Shown here in pieces: positions 39,149-47,701 of a stretch of DNA of 64,000 nt. The stretch lies in NCBI GenBank assembly GCA_963708725.1, contig CAVPTL010000020.1:59140-123139 (forward strand), in the 5' to 3' direction. This DNA is from CAVPTL01 sp963708725. GTDB taxonomy: Bacteria; Actinomycetota; Thermoleophilia; Gaiellales; JAICJC01. The position numbers were made by a program, and so were the translations under genes. Every line of letters begins with the position of its first letter. Within the stretch, counting starts at the first letter, position 1. The notes under the pieces are model-generated. The model was not told the origin of the DNA. It was given only the letters and a program-made list of their open reading frames with translations, and did no database searches.

Positions 39149-40369
39149 ATGGGTTTGGCGGAGGTTTCCGATTTCGGCGAAATCGTGCTGGTGGTCTCGG
39201 CAGCGCTGCTGCTCGCGCTGTTCTCGAGCCGGCTCTCGACCCGTCTGCGCGTCCCAGCGGCGGCGGTGCTCCTGGTCGGCGCCGCGGTCGCGTCGGACAT
39301 CGCGCCTCGGCTTGGCACCACGGTCTCGATCCACGACGTGACCAGGATCGGCGTGGTCGCATTGATCGTGATCCTGTTCGACGGCGGAATGGATCTCGGC
39401 TGGAAGTCGGTGCGCCCCTCGCTGGGGCCGATCCTGGGGCTTGGCGTCCTCGGCACCTTCATCACCGCGGGTGTGATGGCGGCTGCGGCCCATTACGCCC
39501 TGGGATTCGACTGGGTGCCCGCCGCGGTGATCGGCACGGCACTCTCCCCCACCGATCCCGCGGTGATGTTCTCGGTGCTCGGCGAAAATGGCCCCCAGGG
39601 GAGGGTTGGGACGATCCTGGCCGCCGAGTCGGGTGCCAACGACCCCGTTGGAATCGCGCTCATGATCGGGGTGCTGAGCGCCGTGAGCCATCCGGGCCAT
39701 TCCCATCTGCTCGTGGTCGTCGATGTCGGATGGCAGATGCTGGTCGGCGCGGTCGTCGGTGCGGTTGGGGCGTTTGTCACCAAGCGGGTACTGACCCGCG
39801 TCACTCCGCCGTTCAACCGACTCGATCCGATCTCTGCGCTGGCTGCAGCCGGGGTGATCTATGGCATCGCGGCGGTACTCGACGGCTCGGGCTTTCTGGC
39901 CGTGTTCGTCGCCGGGCTGCTGCTCGGTGATACCAGTGCGATCCAGAAGGGCGACTCGGTCAGGGAGTTTCACTCCCAGCTGGCGTCGGTCGCCGAGCTG
40001 GTGGTGTTCGTCGCGCTGGGGCTGACCGTGTCACTGCAGGAGCTCGACCTCGGGACGGTGATCGGCGACGGCGTGGCGCTGGCGGCGATCCTGATTCTCG
40101 TCGCCCGCCCTGCCGCGGTGGCGTCGCTGCTCTGGCCTGCGCGGCTGCGGCGCGGCGAGAAGGTCTTCATTGGATGGCTCGGGCTGCGCGGGGCTGTGCC
40201 GATCCTGCTCGCGGCGTTTGCCGTGGACGAGCACGTCCAGCAGGGCCACACCGTCTACGGCATCGTGTTCGTGGTGGTCACCCTGTCGGTGCTGATCCAG
40301 GGATCCCTGATCGAATGGGTCGCCCAGCGCGTTGGAGTGGGCATCGGCCCGGCTCCCGATCAGCTCTGA
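39149..40369 (+). CDS. Cation/proton antiporter, CPA superfamily (NhaP2/RosB-like)
   Basis: 406 residues with 12-13 membrane helices. Motifs of the transport core: ALIVILFDGGMDLGWKSVRP, GTALSPTDPAVMFSVLGE, AAESGANDPVGIALMIG (the Asp pair region), and GWLGLRGAVPILLAAFAVDE. It would exchange Na+ or K+ for protons. It is oriented opposite to all surrounding translation genes, diverges from DUF503 (46 nt) and its 3' end overlaps infB by 10 nt. The start has AAAGGA only a base from ATG, so an earlier start is possible. Confidence 0.92.
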   Translation: MGLAEVSDFGEIVLVVSAALLLALFSSRLSTRLRVPAAAVLLVGAAVASDIAPRLGTTVSIHDVTRIGVVALIVILFDGGMDLGWKSVRPSLGPILGLGVLGTFITAGVMAAAAHYALGFDWVPAAVIGTALSPTDPAVMFSVLGENGPQGRVGTILAAESGANDPVGIALMIGVLSAVSHPGHSHLLVVVDVGWQMLVGAVVGAVGAFVTKRVLTRVTPPFNRLDPISALAAAGVIYGIAAVLDGSGFLAVFVAGLLLGDTSAIQKGDSVREFHSQLASVAELVVFVALGLTVSLQELDLGTVIGDGVALAAILILVARPAAVASLLWPARLRRGEKVFIGWLGLRGAVPILLAAFAVDEHVQQGHTVYGIVFVVVTLSVLIQGSLIEWVAQRVGVGIGPAPDQL

Positions 40370-42405
40370 CGCGCGACCTCTTTGATCGAATAGGCCTCGA
40401 GTACGTCGCCCTCTTTGATGTCGTCGAAGTTCTCGAGAGTCAGACCGCATTCGAATCCCTGAGCCACTTCGCGGGCATCGTCTGAGAAGCGCTTGAGCGT
40501 CTCGATGCGCCCGTCGTGGACGATTGCGCCGTCGCGCACGATCCGCACCTGAGCGCCTCGCTGGAGCACTCCCTGAGTGACCATGCAGCCGGCGATCGTC
40601 CCGACCTTCGACGCCTTGAAGGTCTGGCGCACCTCGGCCTCGCCCATCACCTCTTCGACCTTCTCGGGCGAGAGCATGCCGATCAGCGCCTGCTGGATGT
40701 CCTCGGTCAGCTTGTAGATCACGCGGTAGGTACGGATGTCGACGCCCTCGCGGTCGGCGAGGGTCTTTGCGTCGGCGTTGGGTCGCACGTTGAAGCCGAC
40801 CACGATCGCGTTCGAGGCCGCCGCGAGGTTCACATCCGAGGCGACGATGCCGCCGACACCGGAGTGGATCACGTTGACCGTGACCTCCTCGTGCTGGATC
40901 TTGCCGAGCTCGTCGATCGCCGCTTCGACCGATCCCTGAACGTCGGCCTTGATGACGAGGTTGAGCTCCTGCACAGCGCCTTCCTGAACGGCGCTGAACA
41001 GATCCTCGAGGCTGACCGACTTCGACCGGCGGGCGAGCATCTCGGTGCGCAATCGCTGGGCGCGCTGCTGGGCCATCTGGCGCGCCACCCGCTCGTTGTC
41101 GACGACGTGGCAGAACTCTCCCGCGGGCGGTGGGCGATCGAATCCGAGGATCTCGACCGGCGTACCGGGACCCGCGTCTCGGACGCGCTTTCCGCTGTGA
41201 TCGTTGAGCGCCTTGACCTTGCCCCAGGCATCGCCTGCAACCACCGCGTCGCCCACGCGGAGCGTGCCGCGCGACACGAGCAGTGTGGCGACCGGGCCAC
41301 GGCCGACGTCCAGACGCGACTCGATGATTACACCCGAGGCGGTCGCCTTGGCGTTCGCGTGCAGATCGAGCACGTCTGCCTGGAGCAGAATCGAGTCGAG
41401 CAGCTTGTCGAGGTTCGTGCCGTTCTTGGCCGAGACATCCTCATAAATCGTGTCGCCGCCCCACTCCGAGGGCTGGAGGCCGTGGGTGGTCAGTTCCTGG
41501 CGGGCGCGATCGGGATTGGCGCCGGGCTTGTCGATCTTGTTGACCGCCACCACGATCGGAACCTCGGCGGCGCGAGCGTGGTCGATCGCCTCGACGGTTT
41601 GCGGCATGACGCCGTCGTCGGCAGCCACGACCAGCACCGCGACGTCGGTCACCTTCGCGCCGCGGGCGCGCATGGCGGTGAACGCTTCGTGGCCAGGGGT
41701 ATCCAGGAACGTGACCTTGCGACCGTCTGGAACATCGACCTGGTAGGCACCGATGTGCTGGGTGATGCCGCCGGCCTCGGTCGAGACCACCGAGGCCTCG
41801 CGGATCGAGTCAAGCAGGGTGGTCTTGCCGTGGTCGACGTGGCCCATGATGGTCACGACCGGCGGTCGAGGCACCAGGTCGGCGGGGTCGTCGTCGTAGG
41901 TGATCTCCTCGTCCTCTTCGTCGGCTGCATGCTGGATCGTGATCTCACGTTCCAACTCGCCGGCGAGCAGTTCGACCGCGTCATCGGACAGCGACACCGT
42001 CAGGGTCACCATCTCCCCCAGTCCCATCATCACGGTGATGATCCGGGCAGGAGAGATCCCGAGGGCCTCGGCCAGCTCCTTGACGGTGATACCCGACGGA
42101 ACCTTGATCGGACCCGTGGGGACCTCGACCTCTTTCTTCGGTTCAGGACGGGCGCTGCGCTCACGTCGCTGCGGCGGCTTGCGGCCGGCCTGGGCGTCGA
42201 TCACGACGCGGCGCTTGCCCTTGGGCGAAGCACCGCGCTGCGGGCGCGGATGGCGCGCCGGCTGTCCCGGCTGCTGCGCGGGCGCGGTGCCCGGTTGAGC
42301 CTCGGCCGGTGGGGTCGGTGCAGGGGCGGCCGCCGTTTCGGGCGCCGCAGCTGCCGGCGCCTTCTTGGCGGGCGCCTTCTCCTTTGTCGGTGGTCGCTTG
42401 GCCAT
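40360..42405 (-). CDS. infB: Translation initiation factor IF-2
   Basis: 681 residues, shorter than the 900-1000 of many actinobacteria because the low-complexity N-terminal part (Ala/Pro/Lys, about 80 residues) is brief. Then the IF2N domain (PSGITVKELAEALGISPARIITVMM), the GTPase domain (GHVDHGKTTLLDSI, DTPGHEAFTAMRARG, NKIDKPGANPDR), and domains II-IV. It brings initiator tRNA to the 30S subunit. Its ATG overlaps the ylxR stop by one base (TAATG). Confidence 0.97.
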   Translation of the reverse strand: MAKRPPTKEKAPAKKAPAAAAPETAAAPAPTPPAEAQPGTAPAQQPGQPARHPRPQRGASPKGKRRVVIDAQAGRKPPQRRERSARPEPKKEVEVPTGPIKVPSGITVKELAEALGISPARIITVMMGLGEMVTLTVSLSDDAVELLAGELEREITIQHAADEEDEEITYDDDPADLVPRPPVVTIMGHVDHGKTTLLDSIREASVVSTEAGGITQHIGAYQVDVPDGRKVTFLDTPGHEAFTAMRARGAKVTDVAVLVVAADDGVMPQTVEAIDHARAAEVPIVVAVNKIDKPGANPDRARQELTTHGLQPSEWGGDTIYEDVSAKNGTNLDKLLDSILLQADVLDLHANAKATASGVIIESRLDVGRGPVATLLVSRGTLRVGDAVVAGDAWGKVKALNDHSGKRVRDAGPGTPVEILGFDRPPPAGEFCHVVDNERVARQMAQQRAQRLRTEMLARRSKSVSLEDLFSAVQEGAVQELNLVIKADVQGSVEAAIDELGKIQHEEVTVNVIHSGVGGIVASDVNLAAASNAIVVGFNVRPNADAKTLADREGVDIRTYRVIYKLTEDIQQALIGMLSPEKVEEVMGEAEVRQTFKASKVGTIAGCMVTQGVLQRGAQVRIVRDGAIVHDGRIETLKRFSDDAREVAQGFECGLTLENFDDIKEGDVLEAYSIKEVARQS

Positions 42406-42689
42406 TACCTCATCCCTTCCATTCCGGTGGCGGCGCGCTCGACTCCAAGCCAGCGTTCCAAACCGCCGTAATCCTCGATCCTGTGATGCAGTCGCCGCGC
42501 GATCGAGCCCTTCCGGCGAGCTCGGTCAGCGCACTCCTGTCCGGGGCAAAGATACGTGCCCCGCCCCTCCAGACGCCGATTCACGTCGACCACCACCGCC
42601 CCCGCATCCGCCGTCAGGCGCCACAACTCGGCCTGGGGCCGGCGGGCGCCGCAGCCTGCGCATTGGCGGGTGGGAGTTTTCGTGGTCAC
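42405..42689 (-). CDS. YlxR-family RNA-binding protein (DUF448)
   Basis: 94 residues from GTG 42689, overlapping nusA as GTGA. RQCAGCGARRPQAELWRLTAD and GRGTYLCPGQECADRARRKGSIARRL are the family pattern, including the cysteines of the N-terminal loop. Located between nusA and infB as in most Gram-positive genomes; structures show a basic RNA-binding surface. In-frame longer starts lie inside nusA. Confidence 0.92.
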   Translation of the reverse strand: MTTKTPTRQCAGCGARRPQAELWRLTADAGAVVVDVNRRLEGRGTYLCPGQECADRARRKGSIARRLHHRIEDYGGLERWLGVERAATGMEGMR

Positions 42690-43966
42690 GACGCGGCCGG
42701 CTCTCCCTCCTCCATCGCCGCGAGCTCCCGGTGTGCGGGGATACCGCAGTACCGGCTGCCCTCGATCGCCTGGTTCGGGCAACGCTTGCCGGACGACGTC
42801 ACAGCGATGCAACGGCCGGGAAACTCGTCGTCCTCGCCGTCGGCGCCGGTGTAGGGCGTGTCGCTCTCGTCGGAGTAGTAGTCGGTCTCCGAGACGATGT
42901 CGATCCGCCATCCGGTCAGCCGGTGGGCGAGTCGGGCATTGAGCCCTTCCTTGCCGATCGCGAGTGATAGCTGGTCGTCAGGAACCACGACCGTGGCCTG
43001 GCGTCCGTCGTCGTCGACATACACCTCTCGCACCTTTGCCGGCGAGAGGGCTTTGGCGACGAACCGTGCGGGCTCGTCATTCCACGGGATGATGTCGATC
43101 TTCTCACCGCGGAGCTCCGATACGACCATCCGCACGCGCGAACCGCGCGGCCCGACGCAGGCGCCGACCGGGTCGACTCCCTGCACCTTGGACTCGACGG
43201 CGATCTTGGCGCGATACCCAGGCTCGCGCGCAACGGCGCGAATCGTCACCAGGTTGTCGGCGATCTCGGGGACCTCGAGCTCGAACAGCTGACGGATGAG
43301 GTCGTCTGAGCGGCGTGAGAGCACCACCTGCGGGCCCTTGCCTTCGCTGCGAACCTCGATGATGACCGCCTTGATCCGGCTGCCCTGCTCGTAGCGCTCG
43401 CCCGGGACCTTCTCCGATCCCGGCAGGATGGCCTCCATCCGCCCAAGGTCGACGAATGCGTAGCGGGAGTCGTCCTGCTGGACGATCCCGGTGACGATCT
43501 CACCCACGCGATCGTGGTACTCGTCGTACATCATCGACCGCTCGGCTTCGTTGATCCGCTGCTTCAGCACCTGCTTGGCGGTCTGTCCGGCGATCCGGCT
43601 GAAGTTCGCCGGGGTAACGTCGACCATCGCGTCGGAGCTGAAGAACGACCACTCGATCTCGGGCTCGGGCTCGGCGTGCTCGTCGGTCTGGTGACCGTCG
43701 GTGGTGACGACATCGACCGGGGCGAGCGCGAACTCACGGTGGTGGGGATGGGCTTCGAGGTATGCCTCCCAGGCGTCTGGCTTGACCGACCACACGGTGT
43801 AGTCGCCCGACTCGCGATCGATGTCGACCCGCACCGGATGGCGCGCGTCGGGCATCTTTCGGTATGCCGCCTGCAGGGCGTCCTCGATCGCGGGCAGCAA
43901 TGTGCCCGGCTCGATGCCCTTCTCTTTCTCCACCAGCTTTACGCCCTCGAGAATCTCTTTGTTCAC
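42686..43966 (-). CDS. nusA: Transcription termination/antitermination protein NusA with a C-terminal Cys/His knuckle
   Basis: 426 residues from GTG 43966, overlapping rimP as GTGA. N-terminal RNA-polymerase-binding domain (MNKEILEGVKLVEKEKGIEPGTLLPAIEDALQAAY), with an acidic insertion near residues 85-105; S1 domain (GEIVTGIVQQDDSRYAFVDLGRMEAILPGSE); KH1 and KH2 (VDPVGACVGPRGSRVRMVVSEL; LSLAIGKEGLNARLAHRLTGW). After an acidic linker comes an unusual tail, GRCIAVTSSGKRCPNQAIEGSRYCGIPAH, whose C-x8-C-x10-C-x3-H spacing looks like a small zinc-binding element. NusA controls pausing and termination. Confidence 0.95.
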   Translation of the reverse strand: MNKEILEGVKLVEKEKGIEPGTLLPAIEDALQAAYRKMPDARHPVRVDIDRESGDYTVWSVKPDAWEAYLEAHPHHREFALAPVDVVTTDGHQTDEHAEPEPEIEWSFFSSDAMVDVTPANFSRIAGQTAKQVLKQRINEAERSMMYDEYHDRVGEIVTGIVQQDDSRYAFVDLGRMEAILPGSEKVPGERYEQGSRIKAVIIEVRSEGKGPQVVLSRRSDDLIRQLFELEVPEIADNLVTIRAVAREPGYRAKIAVESKVQGVDPVGACVGPRGSRVRMVVSELRGEKIDIIPWNDEPARFVAKALSPAKVREVYVDDDGRQATVVVPDDQLSLAIGKEGLNARLAHRLTGWRIDIVSETDYYSDESDTPYTGADGEDDEFPGRCIAVTSSGKRCPNQAIEGSRYCGIPAHRELAAMEEGEPAAS

Positions 43967-44418
43967 CGTCGTCCGCCTCCCACTGGATCGAACACCAGGT
44001 GGCTCCGATTGATCGTGGTATACGCGATCCGTACCGTTGAACCATCCTGGTCGAGCTCAATTTGGATGTCGTCTGCGGCCAGAAGCTTGCCCTTGAAACG
44101 ACGCCGCCCCTCGGCCGCCTCAACCAGCTCCACCGCCACCACCTCGCCCACCACGCGCTGAAAGTGCGCGGGCTTGGTCAGCGGGCGATCGAGGCCTGGT
44201 GACGACACCTCGAGCGCATACTTCTCCCGCACTGTCGCCAGCTCGCGGCTGACGCGCTGACACAACTCGACGTCGACCCCGCCCGGTTCGCGATCGATAT
44301 ACACCCGCACAACCCCGTCTGAGGGCCGCTCAGCGAGCACGACTTCGACCTCCGGCATCTGTGCCGAGAGCGTCTGCTCGATTTCACGCTGAAGCTGTTG
44401 TACGCCTGTCGTTGCCAC
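43963..44418 (-). CDS. rimP: Ribosome maturation factor RimP
   Basis: 151 residues from GTG 44418. VVLAERPSDGVVRVYIDREPGGVDVELCQRVSRELATV, then YALEVSSPGLDRPLTKPAHFQRVVGEVVAVEL, the family signature. It assists 30S assembly. It is the first gene of rimP-nusA-ylxR-infB, and a terminator-like element lies between a probable promoter and this start codon. Confidence 0.94.
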   Translation of the reverse strand: MATTGVQQLQREIEQTLSAQMPEVEVVLAERPSDGVVRVYIDREPGGVDVELCQRVSRELATVREKYALEVSSPGLDRPLTKPAHFQRVVGEVVAVELVEAAEGRRRFKGKLLAADDIQIELDQDGSTVRIAYTTINRSHLVFDPVGGGRR

Positions 44419-44442
44419 TTCCCCACCACCGGATCGTGGGCG

Positions 44443-44470
44443 AAAAAAGAGGCGGGTTCAAACCCACCTC
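44443..44470 (-). terminator. Terminator/attenuator-like hairpin in the rimP-nusA leader
   Basis: On the minus strand GAGGTGGGTT (44470-44461) pairs with AACCCGCCTC (44458-44449), one G-U, and is followed immediately by six Ts (44448-44443). It sits 25 nt before the rimP start. A second 5' arm, GAGGCGG (44482-44476), could pair with CCGCCTC instead. Since the only upstream minus-strand gene is beyond the opposite-strand dtd, attenuation of this operon is a more natural role than ending another transcript. Confidence 0.7.
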
Positions 44471-44504
44471 GTTCACCGCCTCGAAATCTTCTGACTAAAC
44501 CCGT

Positions 44505-44510
44505 ACTCTA
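44505..44510 (-). promoter_or_regulatory. Candidate -10 of the rimP-nusA-infB operon
   Basis: The minus strand reads TAGAGT at 44510-44505, about 35 bases upstream of the terminator-like hairpin. A weak TTCGCG lies at about the -35 distance. The leader would be about 80 nt and contain the hairpin. Confidence 0.35.
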
Positions 44511-44546
44511 GCAGGCGATGTATGCACGCGAAATCGGCTCGAGCCC

Positions 44547-44993
44547 GTGCGAGCACTGATCCAGCGGGTCTCGAACGCGAGTGTCGACGTCGGCCCAGAA
44601 CGGCTTGGCTCGATCGATTGCGGGCTGCTGGTGCTGCTTGCGGCCGGCCCCGATGACCAGCCCGCTGACGCCGTCTGGATGGCCGCGAAGGTTGCCCGTT
44701 TGAGGGTCTTTCCCGACGCCGCCGGCAAGATGAACCTCGACGTTCAGCAGGTCGGTGGGAGCGTTTTGTGCGTGTCCCAATTCACGCTCTACGGCGATAC
44801 CTCGCGCGGGAACCGTCCGAGCTTCATGGGAGCTGCGCCACCAGCGGTCGGCGAGCAACTGATCGAACAGTTCGTCGACGAGCTGCGCGGCCTCGGCGTG
44901 GCGGTCGCGACCGGGCGCTTCGGAGCACACATGCAGGTCGCGCTTGTGAACGACGGCCCGGTGACGATCTGGATCGACTCCGCGGCTACTTGA
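44547..44993 (+). CDS. dtd: D-aminoacyl-tRNA deacylase
   Basis: 148 residues from GTG 44547. The signature SQFTLYGDTSRGNRPSF with Ser-Gln-Phe-Thr and the second motif NDGPVTIW (NxPxT) form the DTD active site across the dimer. It hydrolyses D-amino acids wrongly attached to tRNA. It is divergent from rimP; its 3' end overlaps the convergent TPR gene by 8 nt. Confidence 0.96.
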   Translation: MRALIQRVSNASVDVGPERLGSIDCGLLVLLAAGPDDQPADAVWMAAKVARLRVFPDAAGKMNLDVQQVGGSVLCVSQFTLYGDTSRGNRPSFMGAAPPAVGEQLIEQFVDELRGLGVAVATGRFGAHMQVALVNDGPVTIWIDSAAT

Positions 44994-45351
44994 GCGCGTC
45001 GACGGCCTGGTGGTAGTACTCGACCGAGGGCCGCAACCACACGGCCATCTTGTAGTGACCGAGCGCCATCTGGCGGTTTCCCAGCCGCTGGAGGCAGCGG
45101 CCGAGGCAGTAGTGCGCATAGTCATTGGCCGGCGCCGACTCGAGGATGTACTCGAACTCTGCAGCAGCCTCGGTGTAGCGGCGCAGTCGCAGGTAGGCCA
45201 CGCCCAGCGACTCCCGGATCGAGGCCTTGTCGGGCTCGCGCCGTTTGGCCTTCTCGAGCGCCACGGTGGCCTGCGCGCAATCACCCTGCTGGAGCAGCCG
45301 GCGACCCTGCTGGAACAGCTCGTAGGTGTCCTCGTGTGTGCTCGTCTCCAC
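44986..45351 (-). CDS. Tetratricopeptide-repeat protein
   Basis: 121 residues from GTG 45351. Three TPR units: ELFQQGRRLLQQGDCAQATVALEKAKRREPD, ASIRESLGVAYLRLRRYTEAAAEFEYILESAPA, and AHYCLGRCLQRLGNRQMALGHYKMAVWLRP. No signal or membrane segment, so a small cytosolic adaptor. Function unknown. It lies downstream of the transglutaminase gene by 19 nt and may be its operon mate. Confidence 0.85.
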   Translation of the reverse strand: METSTHEDTYELFQQGRRLLQQGDCAQATVALEKAKRREPDKASIRESLGVAYLRLRRYTEAAAEFEYILESAPANDYAHYCLGRCLQRLGNRQMALGHYKMAVWLRPSVEYYHQAVDALK

Positions 45352-45370
45352 ACCTTCAGGGTAGCGATCC

Positions 45371-47701
45371 CTAGTCGAGGCTGGTGATCTGCGCCAGCGC
45401 GGAGCGGATCCGCAGCGCACCCTTGAACCGATCACTCAGCGAGAGCTGCGTTCGGATCCGGCGCTTGATTGCCCGCAGATCGTCGCGCAGCTCGCCGCCG
45501 GCGGGGGTCGCCCGGGACTCAGGGCCGTACCGGGCCCTGCTGGCGTGCTCGGCAAACGCCGAGGCGTCGACGCCGAACACCCGCTTGATCTCGGCCGACA
45601 GCTCCTCGAACGTGCGCTCGGGTGAATCCTCGATGCCCTGGTCGCCGACGAACGTCGAGAGCTCGCGATATGCCGCCGACGCCTGAGCACGCGGGCCGCG
45701 GCGGAGGTATCGCCACCGCACCGACACGAACTTCACGGCGGCCATCAATGCGAGCAACACCAGCACCAGGGCGATCGCGGCGGTGATGAAGCCGTGCCCC
45801 GACGATGCCTTGGCCGGCAGTGGGGCACTGGACGCGCCCACACCGCCATGCTCGATCCCGCCCAGCTGGTGCCGGCCCGGTTGCGACTGTGAGGTCGTGC
45901 CGGAACTCTGCGCCGCAGGAATCAGGCCGCGCGGGGTGCCGATCGAGCGCCCATCGGGGCCGGCGGAGGAGTGATTCTTGATGGCGGCCATGAACGCGGG
46001 GTTCGAACTCGACGCCCCGTCGGGAAGATGCCGGCCCGGGGTCGGATCGAATGGCTGCCACCCGAAGCTCGGGATGAACACCTCGACCCACGAGTGGGCG
46101 TCGCGATCGGTGACCACGTAGGGCGAGCTGACATCGCCGCCGCGAACACCGGTGGTAAAGCCGACCGGAACCCGCGTGGGAATCCCGTGCAGGCGCAGGA
46201 CGAACGCCATCGCCCCCGAGAACATCTGGCAATAGCCGCGGTGGCGGGTGAGCATGAACTGAGCCAGCACCGGGGACGTGCTCGAGAACTTGGGCGTCAG
46301 GTCGTACTTGAACGGGCTCTTGCGGAAGTACGCCTCCACGTCGACCGCCGCAGCCCACTCGTTGTGCTCCGTTGCCGCCTTCGAGCGCGCCCACACCTGA
46401 TCGGCGGCGGCGACCAGACGCGGATCGATGCTGGCGGGTGGTTTCGTGCCCGCAGGCTGGGGCCAGGCCTTGACCAGCGCGTTGTCGATCACGAGGTCGC
46501 GGTTCACCAACGCGGGGAACACGTGACCGGCGTGCTCGAGTGCCCGCTGCGAGGGATCGGCGACGTACACGATCGACGAGTAGGTCGCGTTTCGCGGCAG
46601 GTCGTTGGTGGCGTTGGCGGTGGTGTCGGTGTTCAGAGCAAATGCGATGCCGTCCGGCCCGGTCCACTTCAGCGGCTGGGCGGCACTGACCAACCCGGTA
46701 TCGGCCAGCGCCTCCACCTTGACCCGTACCGTCGCCAGATCGTTGGACGCCGGGTGCCGTGCCTTGGGTGGCAGCAGCGACTGTGGGACAGAGAGCGACT
46801 GCTGGTCATCTCGCGATAACCCTTCGGTCGTCGGGAACACGTGACTCGACCACGCTCCGTTGTTGAACCGCTCGAGCGTCCCCACCTTCCAGTACATCGG
46901 GCGCTGGGCCCAGACGTCGAGCACTGTGGTCGGCTTGCCGTGCCAGTGCAACGGTTTGTACGACTGGTTCCACACATAGCTGAGATCTCTGGGCGCGGCC
47001 GTGCTCGCAAGCGGGTCCCAGGTGTGCCAACTCATGAACGCCGCCTTGTTGACCCCGGGAAGCGCCGACACCACGAGGCCCAGCATCACCACCGCGGTTC
47101 CGAGTGCCCAGGCCTGACTCGAGCCTCCGCCTCCCAGCGACTTGCGGGGAATCAGTCGCAGGGCGACCAGTGCCGCGGCCAAAAACCACGCCGCTCGTAG
47201 CCACGGATGGCTGAGAATCAGCACCGTGGAGGGAAACGCGAACAGCACCAGGCCGATGCCGATCGAGATCAGCGCCCACCGCCGCAGCACCGCCGTCCAG
47301 GCCAGCAACGCCACCAGCGCCATGAAGAGCAGCCGGGCATCGCCATCCACAAGGTTGAAGCGGCCGTAGTCAAACGGCGTGGTCGCGTTGAACCAGTCGT
47401 GGGCGCCGTGATCGATCCACAGGGCGACCGCTGCCGGGTAGCGGTGGTGGCCCGAGCTCCCGGGCCACATCCCGGTCGCCGCGCCGATGGCAATCGGGAT
47501 GGCGATCACCAGCGTGATCAGCCCAGCCAGCCGTCCGAACAACTGGGCGGCGACCGTCGGTGCGATCGCGATGGCGAGCATCACCAGCATCTCGGCCCAC
47601 GGGATCGTCGGGCTCTCGATCCGCATCCAATGCCAGGCGCCGACCGAGACCAGCGCGGCCACCGCCAGCCACGGTCGCAGCGAGGTCAGCCGCTCAGGCA
47701 T
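45371..47701 (-). CDS. Membrane transglutaminase-like protease/ligase (TgpA type)
   Basis: 776 residues from ATG 47701, overlapping the DUF58 stop by 8 nt. About seven N-terminal membrane helices; an extracytoplasmic region; the transglutaminase core with catalytic Cys in HRGYCQMFSGAMAFVLR, His in DAHSWVEVFIPSFGWQPFDPTPG and the following Asp; then one membrane helix (ITAAIALVLVLLALMAAV) and a cytosolic C-terminal domain (DUF4129-like, with an RTFEELSAEIKRVFG segment). The trio MoxR-DUF58-TgpA is widespread; a role in surface protein or cell-envelope processing is suspected. Confidence 0.92.
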   Translation of the reverse strand: MPERLTSLRPWLAVAALVSVGAWHWMRIESPTIPWAEMLVMLAIAIAPTVAAQLFGRLAGLITLVIAIPIAIGAATGMWPGSSGHHRYPAAVALWIDHGAHDWFNATTPFDYGRFNLVDGDARLLFMALVALLAWTAVLRRWALISIGIGLVLFAFPSTVLILSHPWLRAAWFLAAALVALRLIPRKSLGGGGSSQAWALGTAVVMLGLVVSALPGVNKAAFMSWHTWDPLASTAAPRDLSYVWNQSYKPLHWHGKPTTVLDVWAQRPMYWKVGTLERFNNGAWSSHVFPTTEGLSRDDQQSLSVPQSLLPPKARHPASNDLATVRVKVEALADTGLVSAAQPLKWTGPDGIAFALNTDTTANATNDLPRNATYSSIVYVADPSQRALEHAGHVFPALVNRDLVIDNALVKAWPQPAGTKPPASIDPRLVAAADQVWARSKAATEHNEWAAAVDVEAYFRKSPFKYDLTPKFSSTSPVLAQFMLTRHRGYCQMFSGAMAFVLRLHGIPTRVPVGFTTGVRGGDVSSPYVVTDRDAHSWVEVFIPSFGWQPFDPTPGRHLPDGASSSNPAFMAAIKNHSSAGPDGRSIGTPRGLIPAAQSSGTTSQSQPGRHQLGGIEHGGVGASSAPLPAKASSGHGFITAAIALVLVLLALMAAVKFVSVRWRYLRRGPRAQASAAYRELSTFVGDQGIEDSPERTFEELSAEIKRVFGVDASAFAEHASRARYGPESRATPAGGELRDDLRAIKRRIRTQLSLSDRFKGALRIRSALAQITSLD

